From: Rhipidocladum racemiflorum
Taxonomy: Eukaryota; Streptophyta; Magnoliopsida; Poales; Poaceae
Direction of reading: 5' to 3'
Assembly (NCBI GenBank): GCA_036346355.1
Contig: CM070585.1
Span: 8,819,001-8,883,000 of the forward strand
Length of the DNA: 64,000 nt
Shown here in pieces: positions 22,457 through 32,198 of the stretch. A program made the translations under genes and the position numbers. How positions within the stretch are numbered: position 1 is the stretch's first letter; the number at the start of each line of letters is the position of its first letter. A model generated the notes under the pieces. That model had not been told where the DNA came from, did not search any database, and saw nothing but the letters and a program-made list of their open reading frames with translations.

Positions 22457-23000
22457 AGCCGCTCAACCTTGCATCCATTTGTATGTTAGTTCTTATTCAC
22501 AAGAAATGCTGTTGTAGTTGTTCTCCCTATTGTACTTCGTAATATGAATGTCATGCTTCTTGGTAACTCAGATTTGTCATCAGATTTGTTGCACACCAAA
22601 CAATACAAGGAAGAACGAATTTTCAATTTTTAAAAACTGCAGTGATTATTATAAACAAACAATGACAACAAAAACAAACAACAAACCGTAGCAAACGCAC
22701 GCTTACCACTGCAGTCATTATTATAAACAAACAATGATATTAGCACTTAGTCCATACACCATGAGTTTTCTCATCCCATTCAGTTGTATTTTATAATCCA
22801 AGCAAAGGCTGCCTGGTACGTCCTGTGAAAGCATTTGCTGGCAAAGCCTGAAGGACATATCATGTCATAATCATGTCAGTCAGTTCCTGTCCGAAATGTC
22901 ATGTCAAATGCATGTGTGCCAGATATTGCCTGAGTCGTCCCGTCAAAGCATAGCTGGCAAAGCTTTACTGGCACCTCCCTCCAAGATACAAAGCTGCGTG
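22457..23000. other. intergenic region between the two GRF genes
   Basis: A diverged direct repeat, CTGCAGTGATTATTATAAAC at 22638 and CTGCAGTCATTATTATAAAC at 22710, is each time followed by AAACAATGA. No gene is seen. Confidence 0.5.
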
Positions 23001-23065
23001 CATATGTCGGTATCAAGCACAGGCAGAGCTGCAAAGGAATCCGATGCTCGCGGATTCATTTTAAG
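23000..23065 (+). promoter_or_regulatory. promoter block shared by the two GRF genes (copy 2; copy 1 at 21243-21300)
   Basis: Both copies read TCAAGCACAG, then CAGAGCTGCAAAGG (copy 2) or CACAGTTGCAAGG (copy 1), then GAATCCGATGCTC and GGATT. Each lies upstream of a TATA box and a GRF-zinc-finger gene, which suggests promoter duplication or shared control. Confidence 0.6.
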
Positions 23066-23090
23066 CTTCAAGTCTGTCGCTCTATCTGGC

Positions 23091-23097
23091 TATTTAA
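23091..23097 (+). promoter_or_regulatory. TATA-like box of GRF gene 2
   Basis: CTGGCTATTTAACCCCC lies 100 bp before the ATG at 23191. The expected start near 23125 leaves a leader of about 65 bases free of upstream ATGs except one near 23107. Confidence 0.5.
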
Positions 23098-23190
23098 CCC
23101 CCTTCATGCCTTCGCAGCGTTGCATCGACCAAACCACTGCTCCAATACAACAAAGAGAACCATCACCGCCAACCCAAACAAGCAGCACCA

Positions 23191-23768
23191 ATGGAGTTCC
23201 CCTCGCCCCCAAGGCACAACGTTGTCGAAACAATCCCCGAAGGCACGGAGGTCCCCATGTGCCTATGCGGGGATCCTTGCCGCTTCCGGCAGTCTGTAGA
23301 CAACTCATACACTTACGGTATGAGGTACTGGAGCTGCCGCAACCACGACTCCGAGCCAACGCTGGGGATGCGGATGCGGCGGAGAAGCCCGGTATGTTCA
23401 TACTCACATTTGGTGCTGCTCCCAATTCATACGTGTTGTAACACCGTGTGATGTGACTAATTGCAGCCTCCACTGTGCGAGTTCATCCGATTCTACGACG
23501 CGGAACAAACTCCGAGATGGAGAGGAGGCGGAATCGGGAGTACTCGCATCGAGAGGGCTATCGTGGAGCGGCAGTGGTGAGCAGGAAGAGGAGGAGAAGC
23601 GCCAACAAAGATTTGGAACATATGCATGCACAGAGGGAGGCCGAACGCCAGCGCCATGCAGCGGAGAGGGAGGCTGAGCGCGAGAGAAAGCGTGAGAGGG
23701 CAGCTAGGGCCAGAGCGGCAGGAGCTGAAAACTTGCGTAAGGGAAAATATCCTCGTTGCACTCAGTAA
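23191..23768 (+). pseudogene. GRF zinc finger plus Arg/Glu-rich coiled coil (MULE cargo), frameshifted
   Basis: Exon 1 (23191-23391) begins MEFPSPPRHNVVETIP and encodes CLCGDPCRFRQSVDN, then GMRYWSCRNH, the first half of a GRF-type finger. A 75-bp intron (23392-23466, GTATGT..TTGCAG) follows. Exon 2 opens PPLCEFIRFYDAEQTP, as in related transposon proteins, then IERAIVERQW before a stop. The continuation lies in the next frame (GEQEEEEKRQQRF), then a third frame gives about 50 residues of AEREAERERKRERA-type coiled coil, ending ENLRKGKYPRCTQ. Two one-base shifts therefore interrupt an otherwise complete protein of roughly 170 residues. It differs clearly from GRF gene 1, so the two are not recent duplicates. 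Confidence 0.78.
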
Positions 23769-24103
23769 AGCCCAAGAGAAGGGCCCTTATTGCTGTTTCC
23801 TCTGCCTAAGGCATGTTACGTTTAGTCCCGTATACTCGGTAGAGTGTGCCGTACATGCCATTGTTGTTTAGCATTTCTAAGCCGTATGCAATTCAGTACA
23901 TTCTTATTGCTCCCCATCTATCAGTACAGTGTACCGTACATATATTTCACATCTTTGAAGATAACTACACGAAGTCTTCAACAAATAATTACGAGTTGAC
24001 CGGGAGTGAAGAAGGGCCACCTAAAAACCAGAATACTGTATTTTCTCATGCTCGCATCGAAATGGCTTCTAAACTTACAGTTTTAAAACTGAAATTTGTT
24101 GCG
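23769..24103. other. 3' flank of GRF gene 2, no gene
   Basis: A 70-bp direct similarity (CGGTAGAGTGTGCCGTACAT at 23839 and CAGTACAGTGTACCGTACAT at 23922) is the only structure noticed. Confidence 0.4.
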
Positions 24104-24160
24104 ACATTTATTTCTGCAATTTGGAATAAAATATAATATATTTTTAAAAAAAATTCTCAT
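24104..24160 (-). repeat. internal duplicate of the MULE terminus
   Basis: GACATTTATTTCTGCAATTT, GGAATAAAATATAATATATT and TTTAAAAAAAATTCTC repeat the outermost right end (24402-24455) in the same orientation about 300 bp further in. The right TIR thus appears tandemly duplicated. Confidence 0.75.
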
Positions 24161-24189
24161 AAAAACTAACAAAAATATCAAAAATGGTA

Positions 24190-24455
24190 TATGTCGCCCG
24201 TCCATAGGGCGACAGCTATCTGTCGCCCGTCCATCGGGGGATTTTTAATCTGTCGCCTGTTGATCGGGCGACAGAAGCCTGTCGCTCGTCTAACGGGCGA
24301 CAGAAAACACGAAAGGCCTCCTGTCGCCTGTCCATCGGGCGACAGGCTTATATCGCCCGATGGACAGGCGACAGACGTATAAAACTGTAATTTCTTGCGA
24401 AAGACATTTATTTCTGCAATTCGGAATAAAATATAATATATTTAAAAAAAATTTC
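24190..24455 (-). repeat. right terminal inverted repeat of the MULE
   Basis: It contains about six imperfect palindromes of the form GTCGCCCGTCCATCGGGCGAC, between 24193 and 24376, each about 23 bp. They are followed by the outer AT-rich terminus. The units are better preserved here than in the left repeat. Confidence 0.85.
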
Positions 24456-24464
24456 CTGAATAAA
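24456..24464. repeat. 9-bp target site duplication, right (MULE)
   Basis: CTGAATAAA, identical to 13182-13190. The gypsy LTR resumes directly after it. Confidence 0.9.
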
Positions 24465-24588
24465 AGCTATTTTTAGAAATATTAAGATCTAATCTGTGAA
24501 AGGCCAGCTCGGCATACCCATGACCGTGGTTGAGGCTAATCGATTAGTTTTACACTCTGCAGAGGTTGTACAACTTTTCACACAAGAC
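24465..24588 (-). mobile_element. antisense gypsy LTR family A, continuation after the MULE
   Basis: On the minus strand this contains GTTGTACAACCTCTGCAGAG and TAATCGATTAGCC, shared with the LTR copies at 44250-44300 and 28085-28130. It is contiguous in the LTR with 13181 once the MULE is removed. Confidence 0.7.
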
Positions 24589-25108
24589 TAGGGATGGTAG
24601 TTTTACCCATGGTTTTGGGTACCCGATCCATTAAGGGTGGGTACGGGTAGCACTTTATACCATGAGTTTGTGGGTTTGGATACCCGATAAGACTATAGGA
24701 TGGGCATGGGTGCCAATTTATACATATGGGTACCCGACGGGTATCCTATGACATGTGAGCCCAGTTTTATAATATATAAATTAAAAAAATAAAACCCTAA
24801 CCCTCAATGATTTACTAGGTTTTAAAAATAAAATATGAACATCATTTATTACTTAACTTCTATTTTTATAGTGGCATTTAATTATATGTTTATCGTTAAA
24901 TTGAGATATATATAGAAATTATTTGAGCCCTTTATTGAATAAGCAATGAGCACAGCCGTGGCGGGTATGGGTACCCATCAGGTTTGGGCGTGGGCACAGA
25001 TCTGTGCCCGATAAGCTCAATGGGTTCGGGTGGGCGGCATGAGTTTGGGTTTCGGGTTCGGGTCTGAGATAGTTGTACCAGGAGGTACCCACCCAATTGC
25101 CATCCCTA
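24589..25108. mobile_element. hAT-superfamily MITE (TAGGGATGG ends)
   Basis: The 520-bp element starts TAGGGATGGTAG and ends TTGCCATCCCTA. It is flanked by a perfect 8-bp duplication CACAAGAC (24581-24588 and 25109-25116). The interior repeats GGGTACCCGA and GGGTACGGGT words. It is non-coding and inserted in the same antisense gypsy LTR as the MULE. Confidence 0.9.
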
Positions 25109-25116
25109 CACAAGAC

Positions 25117-25284
25117 ATGATTGCATCCTTGTGCCAAAATACACACTTCCTTTAGTGTGCGATAGAGAGAATCATGACAAGGCCCCATGTAAAGCTCCAT
25201 CCATGTAGTCATAACCGCTAAGGTTTCACCGCTGAAAGGATCACCCTGATTCAGAAAGCCCCCTCTTGCGGCAAGTGGTAGCCT
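25117..25284 (-). mobile_element. antisense gypsy LTR family A, segment between the hAT MITE and the solo LTR
   Basis: On the minus strand it reads through GGGGCTTTCTGAATCAGGG and AAACCTTAGCGGTTATGACT, aligned with AAGAGGGGGCTTCTAATTAGG and AAACCTCAGCG at 44085-44160 in the sense LTR copy. Confidence 0.65.
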
Positions 25285-25289
25285 CTCAC

Positions 25290-28200
25290 TGTAACACCCC
25301 AAAATTTTGCTTTTCATAAATTCATGTGTGATTTGGCACTTTGGTGAATTTTTGGAATTTTCTGGAATTTATTTGGATTTATTTGGAATTTATTTGAATT
25401 TATTCCATTTTGAAATAATTAAAGAATTAAACTTTGCAAATAAAATTTTATTGGAAATATTTTATTTGAGTCCCAAATACCCTAAAGTATTTTCCAGAAT
25501 TTTTCTGGAATTTTTCCGAACCTTTTGCTATTTTTAATGAATTAAATGAATTACTGGAAATTATTTTAAATAATAAATCGCTGGAAAATCAAACCGAGTC
25601 GGTTACTGTTCATCCGACCGAGCCCGAGTCAGACTCGAGTTCGAGTCCGACTGAATCACGTGACTCGACCGAACCCACTTTGGCCGAAAGCCTTAATCGT
25701 GGATTGGATCTTGATCCAACGGCCACGATTAAGCCACGCCATCGAGCCCGAGCCCGACCGAGCCAGCCTACCGCCCGAGTCCGACCCGGACCCAAACTCG
25801 CGACCGTTGGATCTCGATCCAACGGCCGCGCGCTGCCACGCCACCCTAAGTGTCGCCGCCAGGACTCGGGCCGCAACGGAGAGGACCTCGGATTCCGCGC
25901 GTTTCACGGACGCCGAGGACCCTATTTATTGCGCCGCCACCCGTGTCGGGATCGCCGTTTCATTGCGCACCCGTAGCCCTAGACAACGTCGCCTGAGCCG
26001 CCACCGTTGAGCCGCAATCGCTCGCCGGAGTTGCCTCTTCCCTCCGCCGTGGTTCTTTGCCGATTGCGGCCATCTCCGTCGTCCTCCGCCGCCGTTGAGG
26101 TCAGATCTGGAACCGGGAGACCAAGCCGCGTCGGAAGGGACCCTTCACATCGCCGGAGCACGCTCGACGCGCCGTTGTTGTGGTCGTCGTCCCCAACTCC
26201 AACAAGCCAGCGCCGCCGTGGGCCATCGACGGACTTCAAGCTCCCTCAGCCGTCGGATCTTCATCCAAGGGCCCAGATTGCGCCACGTCATCTCACGGTG
26301 AGATTTCGTCCAAAACCACTAGATCCAATCTTGACCGTCCGATCTAGATCCAACGGTCCAGATCAACCGAGTTCACCCCAAACGCGTGAATCCAGATCCA
26401 ATCTGGACCGTTGATTTTCAAATCAACGGTCGAGATCTAGCCACGTGTGCGGGAGACTGACCGCCGCGGTCAGCGCCGCCACGCGCGCGTGAGCACGTGT
26501 CTCTGACATGCGGGGCCCGCATGTCAGCGGCCCATCCAAACTGCACCATGACGTCACGCCGACGCCATGGCGGCTCAAGATGTCGGGCCGTCGTCTCAAT
26601 AGCGCCGACGCCAAGAATGACGCCACAATGGTCCCACCTGTCGCTGGGTGAGCCCCACGACGCCGCGACGCTACCCGAGGGACCCACATGTCAGTGACAC
26701 GTGGAGCCGTGGACCGGGTCCACGGTAGACCCAAACCGAGCGTGGACCGAGTCTATGGACCGGCTGACGTCAGCAGACCAATCCCATGTTGCCACGTGTC
26801 CAAACTGACGCAATAATTAATTTCCGAAAAAGAAAATGATTTATTAATTCGAAATAATGATTTCAGATTTTGTTTCAAACTTCAAACGCTTATAACTTTT
26901 GCGTTTCAACTCCGATTTGAGTGATTCAAATTTCTAAATTTGTATAAAATTGAGACCTACCTAAATATGAATTTTATTTAATTTTTGGACTAAAGTTTTT
27001 CTCTGTAAAATTATTTAATTGATTATATAAACTTTAAATAATCATAACTTTTGCATTTTAACTCCAAATTTGATGATTCCAGTTTCTAAAAATTCATAAA
27101 ATTATGTTCTCTCTGTTTATGGATTTTATTTGGATGTTTGGACACTTTTTGCCTATTGTTTATTCGTGTGTTTGCTATTTGCACGCTTTACGAGTATACG
27201 TTGAAGTGCCGGAAGGATTCGAAGGAGAAGTATTGACTCAGGATCCAACTCAAGACCAAGAGCAAGTACTTTTTGAAGGCAAGTTGTGCTTTGACCATGT
27301 TGATCCTATTTCGAAATCTATTTTGATTTAACCTATTGCATGCTAGTTCAATTAGAAAATACTTTATTTAAATTTGGGGAATTAGATAAATACTAATTTG
27401 CTGTATGACACCTTGATTACTTAAATATGTGCCATGGCCCTTGTCACCCTAGTTGTGGTTTACTAGTTGGACATTATTAACTTGCCAACATGGGTTTTAG
27501 ACCGTTGTAGTAAACTGCTTAGACTTGCTACGTGCTCATGACATGTTTTTGGACAAACAAACGTTAATGTTGACTTAATGATATATTGAACCTGTTTTGG
27601 AAAGGTATCATGTGATGTTGATGGCACGTGGTGCATGGTAATCAACTAGGGTTTGATAAATAGTTTTTCGACCGGGGCATGTGGCAAGAATAATCAGGTG
27701 GGCCAGTTGTGGCATTGGGGATGTTGATTTGGTTCTTCGGGTAGTCTTGCCCTGGTCACCCTAAGGACTTAACCTTGCAAGCCTTTGAACTGGGTCTAAC
27801 GTGCAACCACATGTCTGTAATGGGACGGACCTAGTTAACTAAGTTGCTAATAACGCACTGTGGGACCTCGGGAGGTCAACTACACCCTTTGTGTAAGTTG
27901 TGCGGGGGCGTCTGGCCGAGGCCAGTACCCATCTAACGGTTGATTGGCCTAAACTTCGCCTTAGCTAAGGGAAGGGTTAGTGTGCAATAACCGGAGGACC
28001 ACTTGTATTGTTAGAAGTTTCCGAAAGACTTTGTTACGGGAACTTCGCCTTTGTGGTGTTTGATTTGTATCTTGTGGGTAAAGTGCATAACCTCTGCAGA
28101 GTATAGAATCTATTCGAATAGCCGTGTCCGCGGTATTGGACATCGCTCGGGAATTACAGTCAAGGGTTAGATTTTCTCAAAGATAACTTGGGTTTGAAAA

Positions 28201-28804
28201 GGTTAATGGATTAATAATGATGTTGATGGAAATGTGGATTAGGATGGGAAAGATGTTTATTAAACTCCTTGAAAAGCTATCTATGCTATACTTGTTTCTC
28301 GCTTTCGAATCTACTTATGTTACTTGTCAAATCTTGTTTCTTTGCAAATATACCTTGAGCTATTCCTTTGTACTAAGCCATGCATGTAGTATATTAGCTG
28401 CATTCATGCATGACTTGCTTGAGTACCAAGTACTCACCCTTGCCACAATACAACACCGATTGAAGAGGAGACTACGCCACTTTGGAGGAGGAACTCCAAG
28501 AGGATCCGTCTACTTAGGGAAGCGAGCCCGATCGGTTGCTGTGGTATCTTGGATGGCGCCACGAAGTTATTTGATTTTCCGCTGCTACTATTTCTCTCTT
28601 AATAAGTTTCGCCTTGCGAGGCATACATTTGTAACTTGACCATAAGGTCGAGTAACCAGTTTGACTATTTAAATAAAGTACTTTATTAGTATCGAATGGT
28701 ATGATTGTGATATTTACCGATGTTAAGACTGTGTGCACTAGCGCGTTCCTGGACTAGTGCTGAATACACAGAGGGTCCGGATTTGCAAATTCGGGGTCCC
28801 GACA
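25290..28804 (+). mobile_element. solo gypsy LTR, 3.5 kb
   Basis: It begins TGTAACACCCCAAAATTTTG and ends AATTCGGGGTCCCGACA. It is flanked by the 5-bp duplication CTCAC (25285-25289 and 28805-28809). No primer site, gag or pol lies next to it, so it is a solo LTR left by recombination between the two LTRs of an element. A GC-rich promoter zone with repeated CCAACGG/GTTGGATC words lies at 25590-26780, with a TATA-like CTATTTATTGC at 25921. Several open frames of up to 135 codons inside it are chance products of this GC-rich zone. Confidence 0.9.
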
Positions 28805-28809
28805 CTCAC

Positions 28810-30610
28810 TCACACCACTTTCCACCCAATGGCATGACTGACCATGATATGTGGCAATACGGATAACCAGGTTTGCCCCATACCAGACATGTGGTAGTAC
28901 AACAATGCTTTACTTTTAGCAACTCACAGACCAGTCCTTAATTGACTAGGCGAGCTTTCACAACCCACGAAACCACCACACTAACCTGTCGCGCCCAATC
29001 TAAATCATATTTTTATCTTCATCATGACATGACATAAAAGTCCATGGCACAACATTCAATAATGCTTAAAAGCATAACTCTCAATGATCATCGAAACATA
29101 GTTCCCAATTTCAATAAAATCATCATTTGGCACAAATTCTCAAAAGAACTTAAATTCAGATCTAAGTATGTCCTAGCTGTTTTGATAATCATCATACGTC
29201 ATAAATATAACCTAGGGTTCCAATGGCACAAGAGATTTAATCATCAAATGTGGCTTTAACAATCATGGTATAACTATTTGCTTTAAAACTGGGATTGAAA
29301 TACATTTGTAAAAACTATGCATGCAATAATTTAAATTCAACATAGCATTTCAAAGAATGGGTTCAACATGGTCAAGGATGTGTAACTTGCCTTGAAAGAG
29401 TCGTTCCTCTAGTTCTGGACCTTGTTCTTGAGTCCACCCTTCGCTCTCGTACATTGCGGGTGTTTGAACGTCTACGCGTACCGAAAAGAAATACAAATAA
29501 ATACCAATAACAGAGAGTAAATGCAGTCCAAAAATCAAATAAAATTCACTATTAAATATATCTTGATTTTACAAATTTTTAGGCTCTAGAAACACCTCAA
29601 TCAGAGCTCGTATGAGTGAGAACGGGCTCTCGAAAGTTTGAAACTAAGCATAAAAGAATAGAACTAATTGTGCAAATTATTTTTCTACTGAAAAATCGAA
29701 TAATGATGTAATGCTGATGTCATCATCTATTTTCTTTTCGGCTGAATTATGTTTCTAAAAGAAAATCAAATTATGACGTCATGTTGACGTCAAAGATCTA
29801 ATTTCCAGAGAATAAAAATAAAACTAAAAGTGCTACATAGGCTGACATGTGGGCTCGGTTCGATGGACCCAGTTCATGAACCGATGTGGATCCATGGTGG
29901 AAGCGGCGCACGAGAAGCTAAATTGGCGGCTGACATGGGCGAACACGCGGCATGATCTGGTCAGTTCGCGCTAGATCCAACGGTCAGGGACGAGCGACGG
30001 AAGTCGGCGGCAGAGCTACGCAGCGGCGCTTAACTAGAGGCAGGGACGACAACATGCAAACGACGAAAACTCACCTGTTTCATCTCAGCTACACGCGATC
30101 TAAAGCGCCACGATGCAGCAAGTCCAGGAGTGGCAACTGAGGTGGTGGAGGCTCACCGTAGACACCACACAAAGATGGAGAAAGCGGCGATGACCATGGC
30201 AACAAAGGCGAGGAATTACGGTGCAACTGTGGTGGCTCTGGCGACGGCGTTTAGGGCAAAAAGGGCAGCACGGAATGGGGAACCCGGAAGGTGTATTTAA
30301 GGCGCTTCGATGGCCATGTAGGGCGCAAAAATCGCGGACGCAGTGGTCACGCGGCAACCATAGTCTGGGTCAAAGATGGCAAATGACGTGGCTTCATCAT
30401 GTGCATCCACATGGTGCAGATCAGACAGCCCACGTGCAGGAGCGACGTGGCACAACGCGATCAGTTAGATTGGGATCTGACGGTTGCGGAGCAGCTAGGG
30501 TTAGGGTTTGCTGTGGGTCTATCAGGCCAGCGCGGATAAATGGGCTCGGCCCAATTGGATTTTGGCACAAAGTCCCAGCTGTGGCCACAATGGTTAGATC
30601 TCGCCGATGA
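28810..30610 (-). mobile_element. antisense gypsy LTR family A, 5' part with promoter
   Basis: Read on the minus strand it matches the organisation of the solo LTR. For example, CAAGGCAAGTTACACATCC and CTTGACCATGTTGA (about 29350-29400) correspond to 27280-27310, AATTATTGCATGCAT to 27335, and CCGTTGGATC words to the promoter zone. A TATA-like CCTTAAATAC is at about 30296-30305 on the minus strand. The 5' border is unclear near 30610, where a different gypsy sequence begins. Small frames on both strands are not genes. Confidence 0.6.
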
Positions 30611-31140
30611 TCTACGGTGTTGGGAGCAATGGTGTTTACGGCTATTTGTGCCACGACTATCATCATCGCAGCATCTTGCGGCGTAGCCAGGAGGATTTGG
30701 TGCCCCATGCTGCATGTGGTTTATGCCCCCGAAACCCTTTCTTGGGAGTTTTCGGCAGTAGTACCATTGTTGGCCATGGCCATGAATTTGCAGTGATCCA
30801 TTTGGTTGCTGCCTTGGCTTCTGCTTTGGTTTTTGGGGCCATTGTTGTCGCTGTCATTATCCGTCTCGACGTACTTGAGGACGTTGGGCCCCATAGGGTT
30901 GAGGTCGATGAGGGGCACCTCTCGGCATGGTCCTAAGAGTGGGATTCGGTGAAGCCGATGCTTTCAAGATCTCCTCCTGGTCCCCAGCAATAAAGCATGG
31001 TTTCGAATGCGATCTCAGATCTGATTGCGAAAGGTGGGTCGATGAAAGCTGGGTCTATGTGGGAAACTCTGTCGTGGACACTCATTAAAGACATGACTGA
31101 TCTGCAAACACAGTTGAAGGCTCTGACCTGGCGCGCCAAC
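30611..31140 (-). mobile_element. gypsy family B, primer site and start of internal region
   Basis: Directly after the LTR end at 31141 the minus strand reads GTTGGCGCGCCAGGTCAGAG, the TTGGCGCGCCAGGT primer-site text of many grass gypsy elements. About 500 bp of leader/gag-like sequence follow, with no intact frame. The element is cut off near 30610. Confidence 0.6.
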
Positions 31141-31756
31141 TGTGGAAGGTTAGGAAATTAACAATAAACTTATATACTCGGGACCTTCGAATATGCAGAG
31201 TCAAACACAAAATCGATGGCAGACGGTGTAGACAGGTTCAATCCTCCGGGTGGAGTAATACCCTACTCCTCTATGGATGTAGTATGGAGTCAGCGAAACA
31301 GAGTACAAAGCAGGATGCCTAGCTTCTAATTATATTGAAGATTCTCTTTGGAAGATGGCTAAGACCTATGGAAGTGCAGTTCGTCCATATGTGTGTTTGT
31401 CGGTTTTTGGACACCCCCTGCTCCTCTGTTCCTCTATTCTTATATAGTAGAGGTAACCCCTTCACGGGTTATAGTTGGTTTGAGATACCAGATCGTACTC
31501 GATGAGGAATCTACCATTTCAAGATCTTCGTAGCGTATCCAAACTTTCTTTAACGTCCAGCGTACTCGAGTTGGTTTCCTCGCAACAGGAACATGACCGA
31601 GTCTTTTCCAAATGTGGTGATATCCCCTCCGTGTATATCTCATCCCACAGAATCGGGCCCAAAATATGCAGAGTTTTCATATGCTTGTGTAAACACATAT
31701 GGTATGATCTTTGAGTAACCTGTACATGCTCATATCCCATATTTAGATATTCGACA
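31141..31756 (-). repeat. 5' LTR of gypsy family B (616 bp)
   Basis: On the minus strand it starts TGTCGAATATCTAAATATGG at 31756 and ends CCTAACCTTCCACA at 31141, next to the primer site. A TATA box CTATATAAGAATAG lies at about 31436-31449. The right flank ACATA belongs to the sense LTR of family A, which this element interrupts; the matching left duplication is missing. Confidence 0.7.
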
Positions 31757-32184
31757 ACATAGAATATTGTGAACTTGCTGCTTTATGCTAAAATAATCAC
31801 ATAACCTTCCTTTGATATCCTTTGCATTAATTCTGCATCTCCTGTGTGACTTGCTAAGTACTTCTAGCACTCACTCTTGCTTTATTGCTATTTTTAGAGG
31901 AGGAGTATGTCTACAATGGTGAGGACCAGGGTAACTAGTACTGCTACCCCAGCCAATTGCTAGTGGCAAATCTATTGGGTTTTACTTTAGTGTATTTTAT
32001 TTTCGATGCTTTACTTTTATTTGACCTGCGAGCCAACCGTATTGTTAAAGACTATGTTATTTAAATAATAAAGGTACGTTTGATATGTTGTGTTATCAAC
32101 TTTGTTTATTGTATACACTATCTCGATCTTGGATCAGTGTGTTTTACACATAGGGTTCGGAGGTGTTACTTCTGGGTCCGAAAA
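31757..32184 (+). mobile_element. sense gypsy LTR family A, 3' part
   Basis: From ACATAGAATATTGTGAACTT to the LTR end at about 32184 it is the sense counterpart of 12617-13037 and lies directly before a primer site, so it is the 5' LTR of the element below. Its 5' portion is missing at the junction with family B. Confidence 0.75.
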
Positions 32185-32186
32185 AG

Positions 32187-32198
32187 TGGTATCAGAGC
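32187..32198 (+). promoter_or_regulatory. tRNA-iMet primer binding site
   Basis: TGGTATCAGAGC, the standard complement of the initiator-Met tRNA 3' end, sits two bases after the LTR end. Confidence 0.85.

Larger units (their letters stand above)
13191..24455 (+). mobile_element. 11.3-kb multigene Mutator-like element (MULE)
   Basis: The element starts GAAATTTTTTTTT at 13191 and ends AAAAAAATTTC at 24455. It is flanked by a perfect 9-bp duplication CTGAATAAA (13182-13190 and 24456-24464), the Mutator signature. Terminal inverted repeats of about 240 bp match almost base for base over their outer 110 bp. All genes are on the plus strand: a broken MURA-type transposase (14255-16999), a PMD gene (17259-20033), a GRF zinc-finger gene (21884-22456) and a second GRF/coiled-coil gene (23191-23768), with a 188-bp tandem array between the second and third. 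It sits in an antisense gypsy LTR, whose sequence resumes on the other side. The transposase is dead, so any recent movement would have been in trans. Confidence 0.93.

Noticed and set aside
24190..24380. CRISPR-like array of palindromic repeats
   Set aside because: The spacing is irregular, the copies are part of an inverted terminal repeat, and the DNA is plant nuclear.
25656..26414. Several 80-135-codon frames on both strands
   Set aside because: They lie in the GC-rich promoter zone of the solo LTR and conflict with one another.
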